A DNA stretch of 64,000 bases from Pneumocystis sp. 'macacae' (taxonomy: Eukaryota; Ascomycota; Pneumocystomycetes; Pneumocystales; Pneumocystaceae), in assembly GCA_018127085.1 (NCBI GenBank), contig CM030729.1, positions 62,001 to 126,000 on the forward strand. The letters are read 5' to 3'. Position numbers and translations under genes: made by a program. Shown here piece after piece: positions 22,879-33,400 of the stretch (position 1 is the stretch's first letter; each line of letters starts with the position of its first letter). The notes under the pieces were generated by a model. That model had not been told where the DNA came from, did no database searches, and saw nothing but the letters and a program-made list of their open reading frames with translations.

Positions 22879-24698
22879 CTATGCACGGGGCCGGCGCTCC
22901 CATATCTGCTGGTCAGTGGCCGGCGGGGCGGGTGGGAGGGCACACCTGGATGTAGCTTTCGTGGAGAAAGAGCATCTCGCGGGGGATCTCGTCGACATAG
23001 AGGTCGTGGATCTGGTACCACGTGTCGGTCGACTTGGAGCGGACCTGTGTGCGGAAGACACGCCTGTCGCCGTCGGTCGACGACAGTGTCTCGTGGACGA
23101 TGTTTGCACAGAGGTCGTAGAGGACGGGGGCAGCGGGGCGGACGGCGGAGTCGATGTCTGTGGTCAGCACAGCAGGAGAGGGGGGCGTACATGGACGCAT
23201 GTCGAGGTCTCTGACGGGGAAGGTGACGATGGTCGGGTTTTTTTCGTCGCGCCAGTTGTTCTTTGTGAAGCGGCGGATGTGGAAGACGAGGAACGGGGGG
23301 AGCACAGTGAGTGTGTGGCGCTTGCGGAGCCCCGACAGCTCCTGTGCAGTCGATCCGTCGTACTTTGCAAGGAGAGCAGACAGCGGCACCTGCGGGATGA
23401 TGTCCTGGAACTCGTCCTGGAGAAGGGGGGGGAGCGGCAGGTCGAGGGTGAGGAAGAGGAAGGGAGAGAGGTGGTCGCGGAGGTCGGCAGCAGCACGAAA
23501 GCGGAGGCGGTCGGCGTCGTCAGAGGTGGCAATGATCTGCTGGGTAAAGATGCGGACAGTGCCCTGGAAGATGCGGTGGACGATGCTGCCGCGGGGGGAG
23601 CGGAGGTCGCGGTGGAGTCTGTTGAGGAGCCAGGACAGGAAGTCGAGCGGGTCGCTCTGGTGGGCGAGGCGGAAGTGGCCGGCAGACGCCGCGCAGACCT
23701 CCTGGAGCAGCTCGTGGGGCGAGACGTGGGCGCGGAAGGCGCGCGGGTTCCATATCTTGCGTATCAGGATGCTCAGTCGCTGGGCTAGGCCGGTCAGGGC
23801 AGGGTTGGGGTTGGTAGGGTTGGGGTTAGGGTTCATGAAGGTAGGGTAGGGTTAGGGTATAGGAAGGAGGGTTGGGGTAGGGCTGGGCGGCGGGAGGCAT
23901 ACCGAGCTCGCTGCAGCCGGCAAAGTCGTGGAGGATAAAGTAGTTTCTGAAGGGCGCCACGTGCGACAGTGCGTGGACGACGCAGTTGAGATAGTTGTTC
24001 TGCTTGATGTTGTTGAGCCCGACAAAGCCTGTGTCTCAGCGGACAGGACTGCGGCAGGAGGCGTACCTGGAAAGTACTTGTTGTTGTCGAGGTCGTAGGA
24101 GGGCTCTGTGTGTGTGTCGAGGGCGAGGACCTGCTGCCTGGAATAGGTGGGGTTGAGGACGTATTTGATGTCGTCGAGGGCATTTGTGCGGACCTCGTAT
24201 GAGTCGGGGAGGACGTATATCTTGAGGGAGTGGAGATTGATGTAGACGTGGTGTGCCTCGTCGAGGCTGTGGAAGTATGCGTGGGAGGAGGGCCCGCGGC
24301 CTGGGATGTCAGTGGGGTGCTAGGGGCGGAGGATGGGGAGACCCTGGAAGTACTTGCCGCAGATAAGACAGGCGTAGACATTGAGGTTTGAGAGGGAGAT
24401 GGAGCAGAGTTTTTCAAAGTCAAAGTCGAGGCGTGTTCTGTCGACCTTTTTGTCTTAGAGGGGGGAGGGGGGAGGGGGGGAGGGGTACGGTGTCGAGATA
24501 CATGTCTACGGGGGGGTGGGGAGGAGTGGGGGGGGTTTGCAGAGGGGAGGTGTCATGTAGAGCGTCTTTTTTAGTGGAGAAGAGGGGGGTTTTTTGAGGA
24601 GGAGTGTCTTGCCCAGTGTGCAGTGCCAGAGACCCGTGTTCTTGTTCTTGTGCGCGGGTCGGAGTGCCGGAGTTGCCGGAGAGCCTTCTTTTTGGCAT
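22879..24698 (-). CDS. SAD1: Tri-snRNP assembly factor Sad1 (USP39), inactive ubiquitin hydrolase fold
   Basis: Sad1/USP39 is needed for U4/U6.U5 tri-snRNP stability. Start ATG 24698 (MPKRRLSGNSGTPTRAQEQE), then MYLDT-VDRTRLDFDFEKLCS, a UBP-type zinc finger (VYACLICGKYFQGRGPSSHA, FHSLDEAHHVYINL), and a USP-fold domain. The site that carries the catalytic Cys in true USPs reads GLNNIKQNNYLNCVVHALS, with Asn in its place. His-region: YDLCANIVHE; end HESYIQ-IWERRPRA. Introns: just after DMYLDT (C-only tract), at FQG/RG, at FPG/FVG, 23785-23902 (118 nt, telomere-like), at LDM near 23170-23205, and after SYIQ near 22907-22945. Expected to be catalytically dead, as in the family. It shares a 73-nt divergent promoter with the MetRS gene. 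Confidence 0.93.
23785..23902 (-). repeat. Degenerate TTAGGG/CCCTAA repeats in a SAD1 intron
   Basis: On the plus strand the core reads GGGTTGGGGTTAGGGTTC and GGTAGGGTTAGGGTATAGG, within about 23798-23880. In the sense (minus) direction the intron is therefore CCCTAACCC-rich, the same orientation relative to transcription as in the PRP28 intron. The intron is 118 nt, the longest in the gene, and splicing it keeps the frame (G/CC, Ala). Confidence 0.85.
24456..24540 (+). other. Clustered G-runs, potential G-quadruplexes
   Basis: Two groups of long G runs lie on the plus strand at about 24459-24485 and 24509-24536, each with four or more runs of at least four G. They are the template-strand face of SAD1 exon 1 and intron 1, so the transcript is C-rich. 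Confidence 0.75.
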
Positions 24699-24771
24699 TT
24701 TTGAGGTGAGCCGTGGGTGCCGATTTTGACTCGAAAAATATTAAATTCGAGGGGGACGGGGAGAAGCGGGG
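24699..24771. promoter_or_regulatory. 73-nt divergent SAD1/MSM1 promoter region
   Basis: The two start codons point away from each other with 73 nt between, inside the GC-rich island. A short AT patch (AAAAATATTAAATT near 24733) is the only TATA-like piece. Whether the true 5' ends lie here is inferred. Confidence 0.5.
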
Positions 24772-26653
24772 ATGGTGCAGGCGGGGGGCACGAGGAGGCC
24801 GTTTCGGGCGCTTGTCCGTGCAGCCGGGGCGGCGGGTCCCTTGTTGTTTTCGAGGAAAAACAGCCATGGGTCGGGGAAGCCGTACTATATTACGGCGCCG
24901 GTTTTCTATGTCAATTCAGGTGGAGAAAGTCTTTTGTTTTGGCGCGCTTATCGCAGTCCAGACCCCCATGTTGGCCATTTGTACACGCTTGTTTTGGGCG
25001 ATGTGATCCAGAGATACCAGCAGCTTAAAGACTCCCGGGTTGTCTTTAGAATTGGAACGGACGAGCATGGGATCAAAGTGGATATTCTTCCAGAGGCTTT
25101 TGAAGACTGCTAAAGGCTCACCAGATCCAGAAAGAGGCTTTGAAGTGCGGCCTGGATCCGCTTTTGTTCTGTGAAAAGACGTCACAGCGTTTTAAATACT
25201 TGGCCACGTTGGCGAATATTGGCTACAAGGATTTCATGCGTACAACGGACCCTAGGCACTGCCAGGGTGTCCGCCACTTCTGGAGGGTTTTGGAAGAGAG
25301 TGGGTATATTTATCAAGGCAGACATGAGGGATGGTATTCCATTAGTGACGAGACCTTTTATCCGTCGAGTGCAGTGAGGACTGTCGAGAATCTGGAGGAT
25401 GGCACTACGTCTACTGTAGACAGTGTGTGGTTTTTGCACCTTTGTTTCTAACCTGGTTTAGATTTCAATTGAAACGGGCACTAATGTTGAATGGATGTCT
25501 GAAAACAATTATCATTTTCGGCTGTCTGTCTTCAAGGACCGTCTTCTGGATCATTACAGAAAAAACCCCGGCTTCATTGTTCCAAATTCCTTGCAAGATT
25601 TTTTGTACAAGACAATCTCTGACGGACTAAGTGATATAAGTATATCGAGGCCGAGTTCTCGCTATTCATGGGGTATTTCTGTGCCCGGCGATGACTCGCA
25701 TACTATATATGTGTGGTTTGATGCCTTGCTGAGTTATATAACCAGTGCTGGATACCCATGGAATGACTCGGTCTTTGGAGAATGGCCTGCTGATGTTCAT
25801 TTGATTGGTAAAGATATTCTTCGGTAAGTTTCTTTGCATATTTTCCCTACATAGTTTTTCATTTTTAAATAGATTTCATTGTATATTATGGCCAGCACTT
25901 TTAATTGCTGCAAAGTTGCCTCTTCCTTGTCAAATTGTATCTCATTCACACTGGACAATGAATAACATTAAAATGTCTAAGTCGCTTGGGAATATTGTTG
26001 ATCCATTTGCCGAGATTCAGAAATTTACTGTTGATGCTGTAAGGTATTTCCTTATAAAATACGGGAGACTTGATAATGATCGAGGTTACTTCTATATTCT
26101 TTATTTTATTGTTTTTTAATATTACTAAGATTATGATTCATCAGATGTTCTAAAAGATTATGACATAGATCTTAGAGGACAGCTTGGAAACCTTCTGTTA
26201 AGAATTCTTTCCCCTCATTTTGATTTAAAACGTGCTTTGCTTTATTCAAAAAATCATATAAATGAAGATGCTTTGTTTCAAGATTTTGATATAAAGCTTA
26301 ATACAATTGCAGAAAATATTGATAATTATATGGCTTCGTTTCGTGTTCATGCTGCTTTAGAGGCTATTTTTGATTTTATAGGATCTATTAATAAGTTTTT
26401 TCAGAATTTTGAGCCATGGAAATATAAACATGATTCTTCTAAAGTTGATCCTGTCCTTTTTAGAACTTTAGAAGCTATACGCATTTCCGGCATTTTGTTA
26501 AAGCCTTTTATTCCTGATAAAGCATCTGAAATATTAGATCAATTGGGTGTTGAGGTTTCTCGAAGAAATTTGAAGTTTTGTAAATTAGGTGCTGATGATG
26601 GATATTTACGAGTTCAGTATACACAAAATAAACCCTTGTTTCCAAAACTGTGA
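24772..26653 (+). CDS. MSM1: Mitochondrial methionyl-tRNA synthetase
   Basis: A class I synthetase charging mitochondrial Met tRNA. Start ATG 24772: MVQAGGTRRPFRALVRAAGA is Arg-rich and lacks acids, as expected for a mitochondrial presequence. Then KPYYITAPVFYVNS-DPHVGH with the HIGH-type motif HVGH, RIGTDEHGIK, EVEWMS-like NVEWMSENNYHFRL, VWFDALLSYITSAG, and the KMSKS loop in IKMSKSLGNIVDP. The C-terminal helical anticodon domain follows (KFFQNFEPWKYKHDS, KPFIPDKASEILDQLGVE). Introns that keep the frame: after VNS (ends GTCCAG), after GIK (to CACCAG), after STVDS, after KDILR, and near 26083-26130. Codon use goes from GC-rich in the first exons to AT-rich by 26 kb, without a break in the protein. 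Confidence 0.92.
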
Positions 26654-26718
26654 AGTTCATAAGAATAAAATATAATTAAAATCTATGTACATATACAAAT
26701 AACATATTATTGACTATA

Positions 26719-28356
26719 TTAGACAGTGATTTTATTATGAATACCGAATTTAACTTGTTCACATTCAAGTGTTGAAAGGTTTAATAAAACAATGGTGCTA
26801 GTTTTACTAAACACTGGAAGCATAATTAAACGTATGATTTGCCCGTTTTCTCCTAAGTTTATTTAAGTCATCGTAACAAATATTGTTATATATCTAAACC
26901 TTCAATAAATTTAGTATTGAATTCTTCTTGGTTACCGACAAAATACACATGTGGTGTTTCTGACAAAATAAACGGGTCTTTTTCAGAGAATGGATAGCAC
27001 CCTAGTATAAATTAATCGACAATCAATTTAAAAAAGTAGTGACAAACACAAAGTATCGGGAGCAGTCGGTGCACAATGCTGCCATCTTAATGTGTATTCC
27101 ATAATCGACAATTTATTATGTTTATTCGTATATTTATATATATCATTAATCGTTTGCCCGCTTGAACCAAAAAATCTAGAAAAATATTTAATAAAAAAAG
27201 AGTAAATAAAATACAATACTTTACTCCATTGATTTCCAGCCATACTGGGTTTGTACATGTTTTTAATGTAGACCCATGATAATGTTTAGCATTCGGAAGA
27301 AGTGAAAAATGTATGGGTTGTTGAGGCAATAAAACATTTGATGGATCGGACTCTCCTGGCATAAGTATCACTGAAATTGTAGCACATATATTTGAAAGGA
27401 ATGTATCGAACATTTCTGCTGGTTTGGAATTATATATAAAGGTGTTAAATGCTTTCTGAAAAAAATTGTCATGAATATTAATTAAATCATATATTAGTTA
27501 CTTTTTTATTAACCAATATATTTTCGGTTTCTGATAAGGCTATAGAATTTCCGGCAATAATAAATTGAACTATTTGAGAACTGGTTATTTTGTCCTAAAA
27601 ATAGTTTAAATAAATATAAAAAAATAAGATAAAATACCGTTTGGTGCCCAATTCTTCCATTTAAATATTCTGAAAGAAGAAAAAGAGGTAATAAATTGTG
27701 CGTTTTATCCGTTATATTAAGCCCAGAAACCAAAGCAACATATTTATGAGTATCAGCATCTAAGTAAAAGGGTTATATAAACTATAGTAAATAAAAACAT
27801 ACTATCTCTATTTGGTAAAGGAATTTGATTGGGTAATTCAGGAAAACAAAGATCGATAACTTCAAAATTTCCATTTTGAATTTCAAAACCTAAAGCACCG
27901 ATAACACAACCTGTAACTAAGAATTCTTGCAATATTTTTGATCCTACAAGACGAATTCTCCCATATTCATCTTCTAATATTACACTGCTAATTGGAGAAT
28001 CAATATATTTCTCACTTTTAGGTGTAACCATCCAATACTATATAAAATCAGTATAAAAAAAAATGGATAAAATTTACATCTTTTTTAACATCATCTAAAA
28101 TATTCGGTTTCAAAGGTGCTTCAACATAAACTGTCCCAACAATCCAACATATCTCACCATGAACGATATCTAGTAAGCGACTTGCACGTTTGACTTTCCA
28201 ATCTTTAATAATCATATCCCCCCAATTCTGCTGTGCTTGATGAACAATTTTTGGTCTGATATGAACAAGACGTAAAAAATAAATATTCGCATACTGTTGG
28301 TAATATGATTTTTTTTTTCTACCATTAGATGGTAAGTTGTCATTTAAATAATGCAT
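26719..28356 (-). CDS. POL31: DNA polymerase delta small (B) subunit
   Basis: Pol31/Cdc1/POLD2 bridges the catalytic subunit and the third subunit of polymerase delta. Start ATG 28356: [50 protein letters not shown], the OB-fold region [20 protein letters not shown] and [12 protein letters not shown]. The inactive phosphoesterase-like domain follows with [76 protein letters not shown] and [18 protein letters not shown]. The last exon reads [20 protein letters not shown] and ends TAA 26719. At least eight introns are present. A TTTCGCGC site lies 60-67 nt upstream of the ATG. Confidence 0.92.
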
Positions 28357-29105
28357 ATATTAAAAAGTTTCCTACAAAACATAGTCCTCTTCGTGAAGAA
28401 GAGAAAATGCAACATTTTCGCGCACAAGAAACAACTTTTTTTCTTCCCTCAAATTACTAAATTTATTAGCTAAAAATACTAACTAATAACTGTAGTCTAT
28501 CTCCTAATGGGAAATAGGCTTTTTTAAAAAAACGTACTTCAATGTATAAAGGTCAGTATTCTTAAAACAACTCATTTTCTAGATATAGTTGACGTTTTTT
28601 GTTGCATTTTCAATTATCATACAAAAAAGGACGCATATTTTCCACTTTATTTTTGTTCTTAATTCTTATATGATTGTAATTCTTAAATTATATATGTAAT
28701 TAGGCTATATATTTGATTTTGTAATCTTGATCTCATTTTTTCTCTACCAGTGTGTCCATTGTTGTCTAGGCAACGTATTGATGCTTATCGTCATGTGACA
28801 ATGCTTTTGTTATTTGTAAATCTGATAATATCTTTTTTATTTTATATATGCGTAAGGAACTTTCTTTTAATCTACTTCAGTATAAACGCATTATTTTAGT
28901 GATTTTGGATTAGAGATTGAATAATATGTTTATATCTTGAAATTTCTTTAATTTTACTGTTTGTTTATATTTTGAAATTTCTTTAATTTTGCTATTTATA
29001 TTTTGAAAGTTCAGTATGAAATATATTATATATACAATTTCAAGCGTATATTTGTACGTATTATGTACATAAGACAAGATTATAATCAAGTTGGATGTTA
29101 TATAT
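28357..29105. other. Intergenic region upstream of POL31
   Basis: About 0.75 kb between POL31 and the small unknown gene. TTTCGCGC at 28416-28423 is an E2F/MBF-like site close to the POL31 start. The rest is AT-rich with two near copies of a TTTATATTTTGAAATTTC stretch (about 28928-28985). No gene is seen. Confidence 0.5.
28416..28423 (-). promoter_or_regulatory. E2F/MBF-like site upstream of POL31
   Basis: TTTCGCGC (GCGCGAAA on the gene strand) lies 60-67 nt before the start codon. Fungal MBF and animal E2F bind CGCG-cored sites of this kind at G1/S genes. Occupancy is inferred only. Confidence 0.45.
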
Positions 29106-29455
29106 ATGCACTGGGTTCAAAGTATTGAATTGTTTTCATGATGAAATCTTATCGATGATTTCCCTAAACAGGAAAAGCGTCATTTTATATACAAGGATTA
29201 AAAGAAAGGATATCCTTGTTTAACTGTCTGATAAGACATTCCAAAGAGATACCAGCTGCCAATCAAATTACGAGGATTTATGGCTGTTTGAATATTTTGG
29301 CTCAAAAAAGCAATTTTTTACAATGTTTACATATCTCAAGTTATGCGCCACAACCTTTTTGGTATGTTGAAGGCCAGTGCATAAAACATTTTCAAAAAAG
29401 ACATAAAAGGAGCTCCAGCCCACCTTATCTTCATTACTTTTACCAAACAGATTGA
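29106..29455 (+). CDS. Hypothetical small protein, two exons
   Basis: A 93-codon open stretch in this AT-rich region is extended in frame by a short exon: ATG 29106 (MHWVQ), intron 29122-29171 (50 nt, GTATTG...AAACAG), then KASFYIQGLKERISLFNCLI and onward to QRHKRSS-type basic sequence and TGA at 29455. The total is exactly 99 codons plus stop. It is Cys/His-containing and basic at the C-terminus (KRHKRSSSPPYL), with no signal peptide or membrane span. I do not recognise it. It is also possible that this is a chance ORF or part of the leader of the next gene. Confidence 0.35.
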
Positions 29456-29502
29456 AACACAAACTTAAGTATTATTATATTTTTGATTAAAAGTTTATCA
29501 GG

Positions 29503-29853
29503 ATGTACTTCCGTATTACAAGCATTTTTGTGACTATTGCTATGTTTTTTGTTATGATTCAGGCAACACCTTATAGTGAAGCATATTTGAGTATGTAAGA
29601 GAATATCAAATTGAGTTTACTGAGTAGTATAGATAAGTTCCGGAGAGAAAATCTTAAAAATGGGACAAACGCTGTGCTTTTGACGAATGGAACGAATCAT
29701 ACTGAGATAGGGAGGGGTGGAACAAATACGACCACTCTAGTTGGTGTGGAAGCAAATGCTACCACTGAACCAAATAGCTCTCTTCGTATAATGGTTTCTT
29801 TGGGTTCCTTGGTATTTGCTGTGTTGGCATTTATTGCATCTTTGTCGTTTTGA
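29503..29853 (+). CDS. Small N-glycosylated, GPI-type surface protein
   Basis: ATG 29503, intron 29591-29632 (42 nt), product 102 aa. The N-terminus MYFRITSIFVTIAMFFVMIQ followed by ATPYSEA is a clear signal peptide. The short middle is Thr/Asn/Gly-rich and holds six N-glycosylation sequons: NGT, NGT, NHT, NTT, NAT, NSS. The C-terminus, NSSLRIMVSLGSLVFAVLAF then IASLSF, is a hydrophobic tail without a basic anchor, as in GPI-attached proteins, with a plausible attachment site at the Asn/Ser just before it. No enzyme domain is visible. It is likely displayed at the plasma membrane or cell wall. I know no named homologue; small size and composition make homology hard to judge. Confidence 0.65.
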
Positions 29854-30475
29854 GCGGATTTAAATTTTAGGGTTATTTGCTCTTAAGTCATTTTGATCAT
29901 TTTTGTTTGAAACATGGAATCATAAAAATACGTATCTCTTGAAACTGAAATATCTTTTTTTATAAAAATTCTATTTTCAAGATTTTTGTATTGTCTTGAT
30001 CATTTTCCATAATAAAGTTGATTCCCTATTCTCCTTAAACGTTGTATGACAGTTGAGTTTTCATGAGCATTCGGATTGAATTTGCGTTTTTAGATATTTT
30101 TGTGCATGGTGTTTTGAAGAATTTAAAGAATTTTAAAAACAATATATCATTAAAAACATTAAAAAAGTTCTTTTTAAATGATATTTTGTTAATATTTGTT
30201 TTTTTTATTGGTTTTGATTATCTTGGCAATTTCGTTTCTTTTTTATATTTTCTCATAAAAATCAAGAGCCCAAGAAAGATTGAAAATTGTTAATATTTAA
30301 TATTTTTATCTTAATTTGTATTAAAGGTGTTAAAAGATAATATTTTTGAGATCTTTAAGAGAAATACATGTTGATTTGATATAGATATGTAATATATTCT
30401 GTTGTTTAAATAGCTTTATTAATATTATAAGATTGTTATTTTCGGCTATTTTCTTATAAAGCTTTATTCAATTAT
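29854..30475. other. Intergenic region, 0.62 kb
   Basis: Between the GPI-type gene and ECM29. A 76-codon Lys/Phe/Ile open stretch at 30063-30293 has low-complexity composition and starts at an isolated ATG; I do not accept it as a gene. No RNA or repeat is seen. Confidence 0.4.
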
Positions 30476-33400
30476 ATGGCAGATAAAGAATTAAAATTGT
30501 TGTTTTAATTTTTTAAAAAAAAAGGCTAATGTAAATAGACTTAATGGTGTTGAATTTCATTTGGCCTTAGCAGATACAGATATTAAACTAGAAAATATTT
30601 TAAAGATTTATTTATGTCCCACGCTTTTAAAACTAGCAAGTCCACATGATATTGTAAGGAAAAAAGTACTTAATTAATGAGAATTTTAAACTCTAGTTCT
30701 TATTTAATTAGGTGGTTCAAATCTGTAGTCATATTCGTATACGGACGAAATCAAATGAGAACATAAAATTCCCAATAGATGCATTGCTAGAACAATTTCA
30801 CTCTAAAGATGTTGGGAATTCTACAAAGGGCTTTACTCTTCTGTTTTTGGATATGGCTTTTTCTAGGTTAGATCAAGAAGTAAGTAAAAGACAACTAGAA
30901 TTTTATATTTTTAAAATTATTTAGGAAAAGAAGAAATTATTGTCCAAGTTAATACCAGGGCTTTCAAAATACTCTATTGAACATAAGAAACGGATTATAC
31001 ATTTAATTTTGAATATTTTAGGAGTATATGGTTCTTCTGAAGATTCAATTTATCAATTTGAAAATGATGATTCTATAAAATCAATTTTCGATTCTGGACT
31101 TTTTTTTGAAGATTTTTCATTTCTGGCGAAAGTATTTAAGGATTTGGCGTTGTTTTCATTGTCCTATTTTCATTCTTTGTTAAAAAAAATATCTCAAACA
31201 AAGATTCAAGAATTTTCATTTTCTAATTATTTTGATAAAACTAATTCATTTGATAATATTGATTATTCTTTACAAATTTCTGTTCTGAAGAAAACTTGTC
31301 CAGGTTTATCTTTTGATTCTTTGAAACTTTTAACACCAAAAGGAAATGATACATTTACTATAGATTCACTTGCTAAAATAAAAATAGGCACTATATGGTT
31401 TCTTTCTACATCTTACTTCTCATTAGATCAAAAATTTACTACACTTAGTGTTTTTAAATTTGATTCTGATGACAATATTAGTCTTATTGCTAATACTTGT
31501 CTTAAAAAATTGCCTAATATTGATTTAGAAAATGAAAAAATAATTGAGAATATATATGAACTTTTACTCGGAAATAATGAAGGATTAGAAACAATGCATA
31601 GGGATCCTGTTTCTTCTCGAATCTATATATATTTTATAAATCTTTTATCGAAGAGTCAATTTGCTGTTAAAAATATGGAAAATATACCTAAGTTATTAAG
31701 TTATGGTTTACAAAGTATTCTTTTGAGATCAATATACAAATATTTAATGGTATTAGGTAATATTGAAAAATTGGGAGAATCAACAGTTAGTTTTATTAAT
31801 TGGATTGCAAAGTATATTATTAAAATAAAAAGTAAAGTTTTAATTTTCTAGGATATCAAGTGATGAGTCTTTGAAATCCGTTTCTTTATCTATTTTAAAT
31901 TTACTGTTGACTTATATTCAGAATAGTGATAGTAAAAGTGAAATTTTAAGAGAACATTTATTTACGTCTCTTGGACTTATTGCCAAAAGAGGTCTGATTG
32001 GTATTTTTTTAATGTTATTAATATATATAGGAATGGAGAATATGGAAATTTCTATTTTAAGACTTTTGTTTGATTCTCTTAAAAAAGAGACGAAATTGGT
32101 TAGGTTTTCTATAGAACAATCACTTTCTTTAATAATACCCCATTTTCAAAATATTGAAGAGAAATTTTTAGACGAATTAAATACACTATTATTTGAAATT
32201 ATTATTTCTAATCACATAGATATACATTTTTCTGCACTTCGCTATTGTTTGACAGTGTTTCCTTTTCATGAAAGTAAAGCAAGAATGTTGTGTCTACTTT
32301 GTTTAAGAGAAAATTGTAAGCCCGAAGTTATAGAAGAAGCAAAAAAAGGATTAAATCCATATTGGTTTTTGGTACTTAATCAACAGAAAGATCCGAAACA
32401 AACTTCAGATACTGTTTTCTTAAGAAATAATCATAACACCTTTCTTTTTCCTGTTTTTGAAGATTTAATTGAAACGTTGGAGAATCAAAAAGTTAATAAT
32501 GGAGACAATTTTTTTAGTCAATCTTTTCAGATATATGCCCCTTGTGTTAAAGTCTATATGATAAAATTTATTCGGCAGACATTAATTATGAATCTTTTGC
32601 GATTTGATGATAATATTTGGAATAGAATTCCCTTAAGTAAGACGTGGGAAGAACAACTTGACATTGCCATTAGTAACAATGATAAATTCAGAACAGTATA
32701 TAAAAAAGGTTTTGATATGTTATGGAATAATAATAGTAAATTTAAAAAGTATTTAACTAATTATTTTCAATATCTTGTTACGATTTTTTTCGAAGTTCCT
32801 TCAGAATTTACATATTATGTTCTCGAATTAATTTCACTTGGATCTCCTGATTTAACAATAATGTTAACTGATAAAATTGATTTGCTTAAAACTATTGCAT
32901 TATCATCTAAAGATATTGAATGTGATATATTCCGTGTTTTAGGAATTGTTGGTAGTCATCCTCGTATATCTATTGAAAAAGTTGTAGAATTATTAATATT
33001 ATTTACTCGTGATAAGGTATCTCATGCTAATCAACAATTTATCTCAAAACATGCATCTATATTGTCTTTGGGATATTTATTAAGTCGTTTAAAGTGTAGA
33101 AATCGTTTGACTAGTGTTGACTCTGATTTGCTTAGTGAATGCTATGATTTTATTATTAAAAAAATATCTTCAGATAATAAGCTTGAAAAGAAATCTGCTC
33201 TTATGGCATTTAGTGAATTGAGTATTTTTGATGTTTTTTCAGATTTTAAAATTTTAAATGAACAAAAATTTAATTCTTTAATAATGACAATTCTTGATAT
33301 GTATAAAAAATTCAAAGTAGATACTGTCCTTCGGGAAATTGTAATTACTACATTAGGGAAAATTTCAGTTACTATGAATCCTAAGGATTCTAAGATTGAT

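Larger units (their letters stand above)
20100..25200. other. GC-rich island with edges inside genes
   Basis: G+C rises sharply within PRP28 (about 20.1-20.4 kb) and falls back gradually within the MetRS gene (about 24.9-25.6 kb). Hand counts: 42/60 at 21361-21420 and 37/60 at 22141-22200, against 18/60 in ECM29 at 33181-33240. Exons, introns and spacers are all affected. No mobile-element ends, direct repeats or integrase genes are visible at the edges. The reading frames of both edge genes run through the transitions. Confidence 0.9.

Noticed and set aside
22716..23788. Long open frames of up to 336 codons opposite or out of frame with SAD1 and LSM6
   Set aside because: High GC removes stop codons in all frames; composition is Arg/Gly/Val or Pro/Arg repetitive and lacks family motifs.
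20100..25200. Horizontal transfer or bacterial contamination as source of the GC island
   Set aside because: The genes are eukaryotic splicing genes with spliceosomal introns, and the two edge genes cross the transitions in frame.
30063..30293. 76-codon ORF upstream of ECM29
   Set aside because: Lys, Phe, Ile and Asn dominate as in random AT sequence; no domain and no supporting splice structure.
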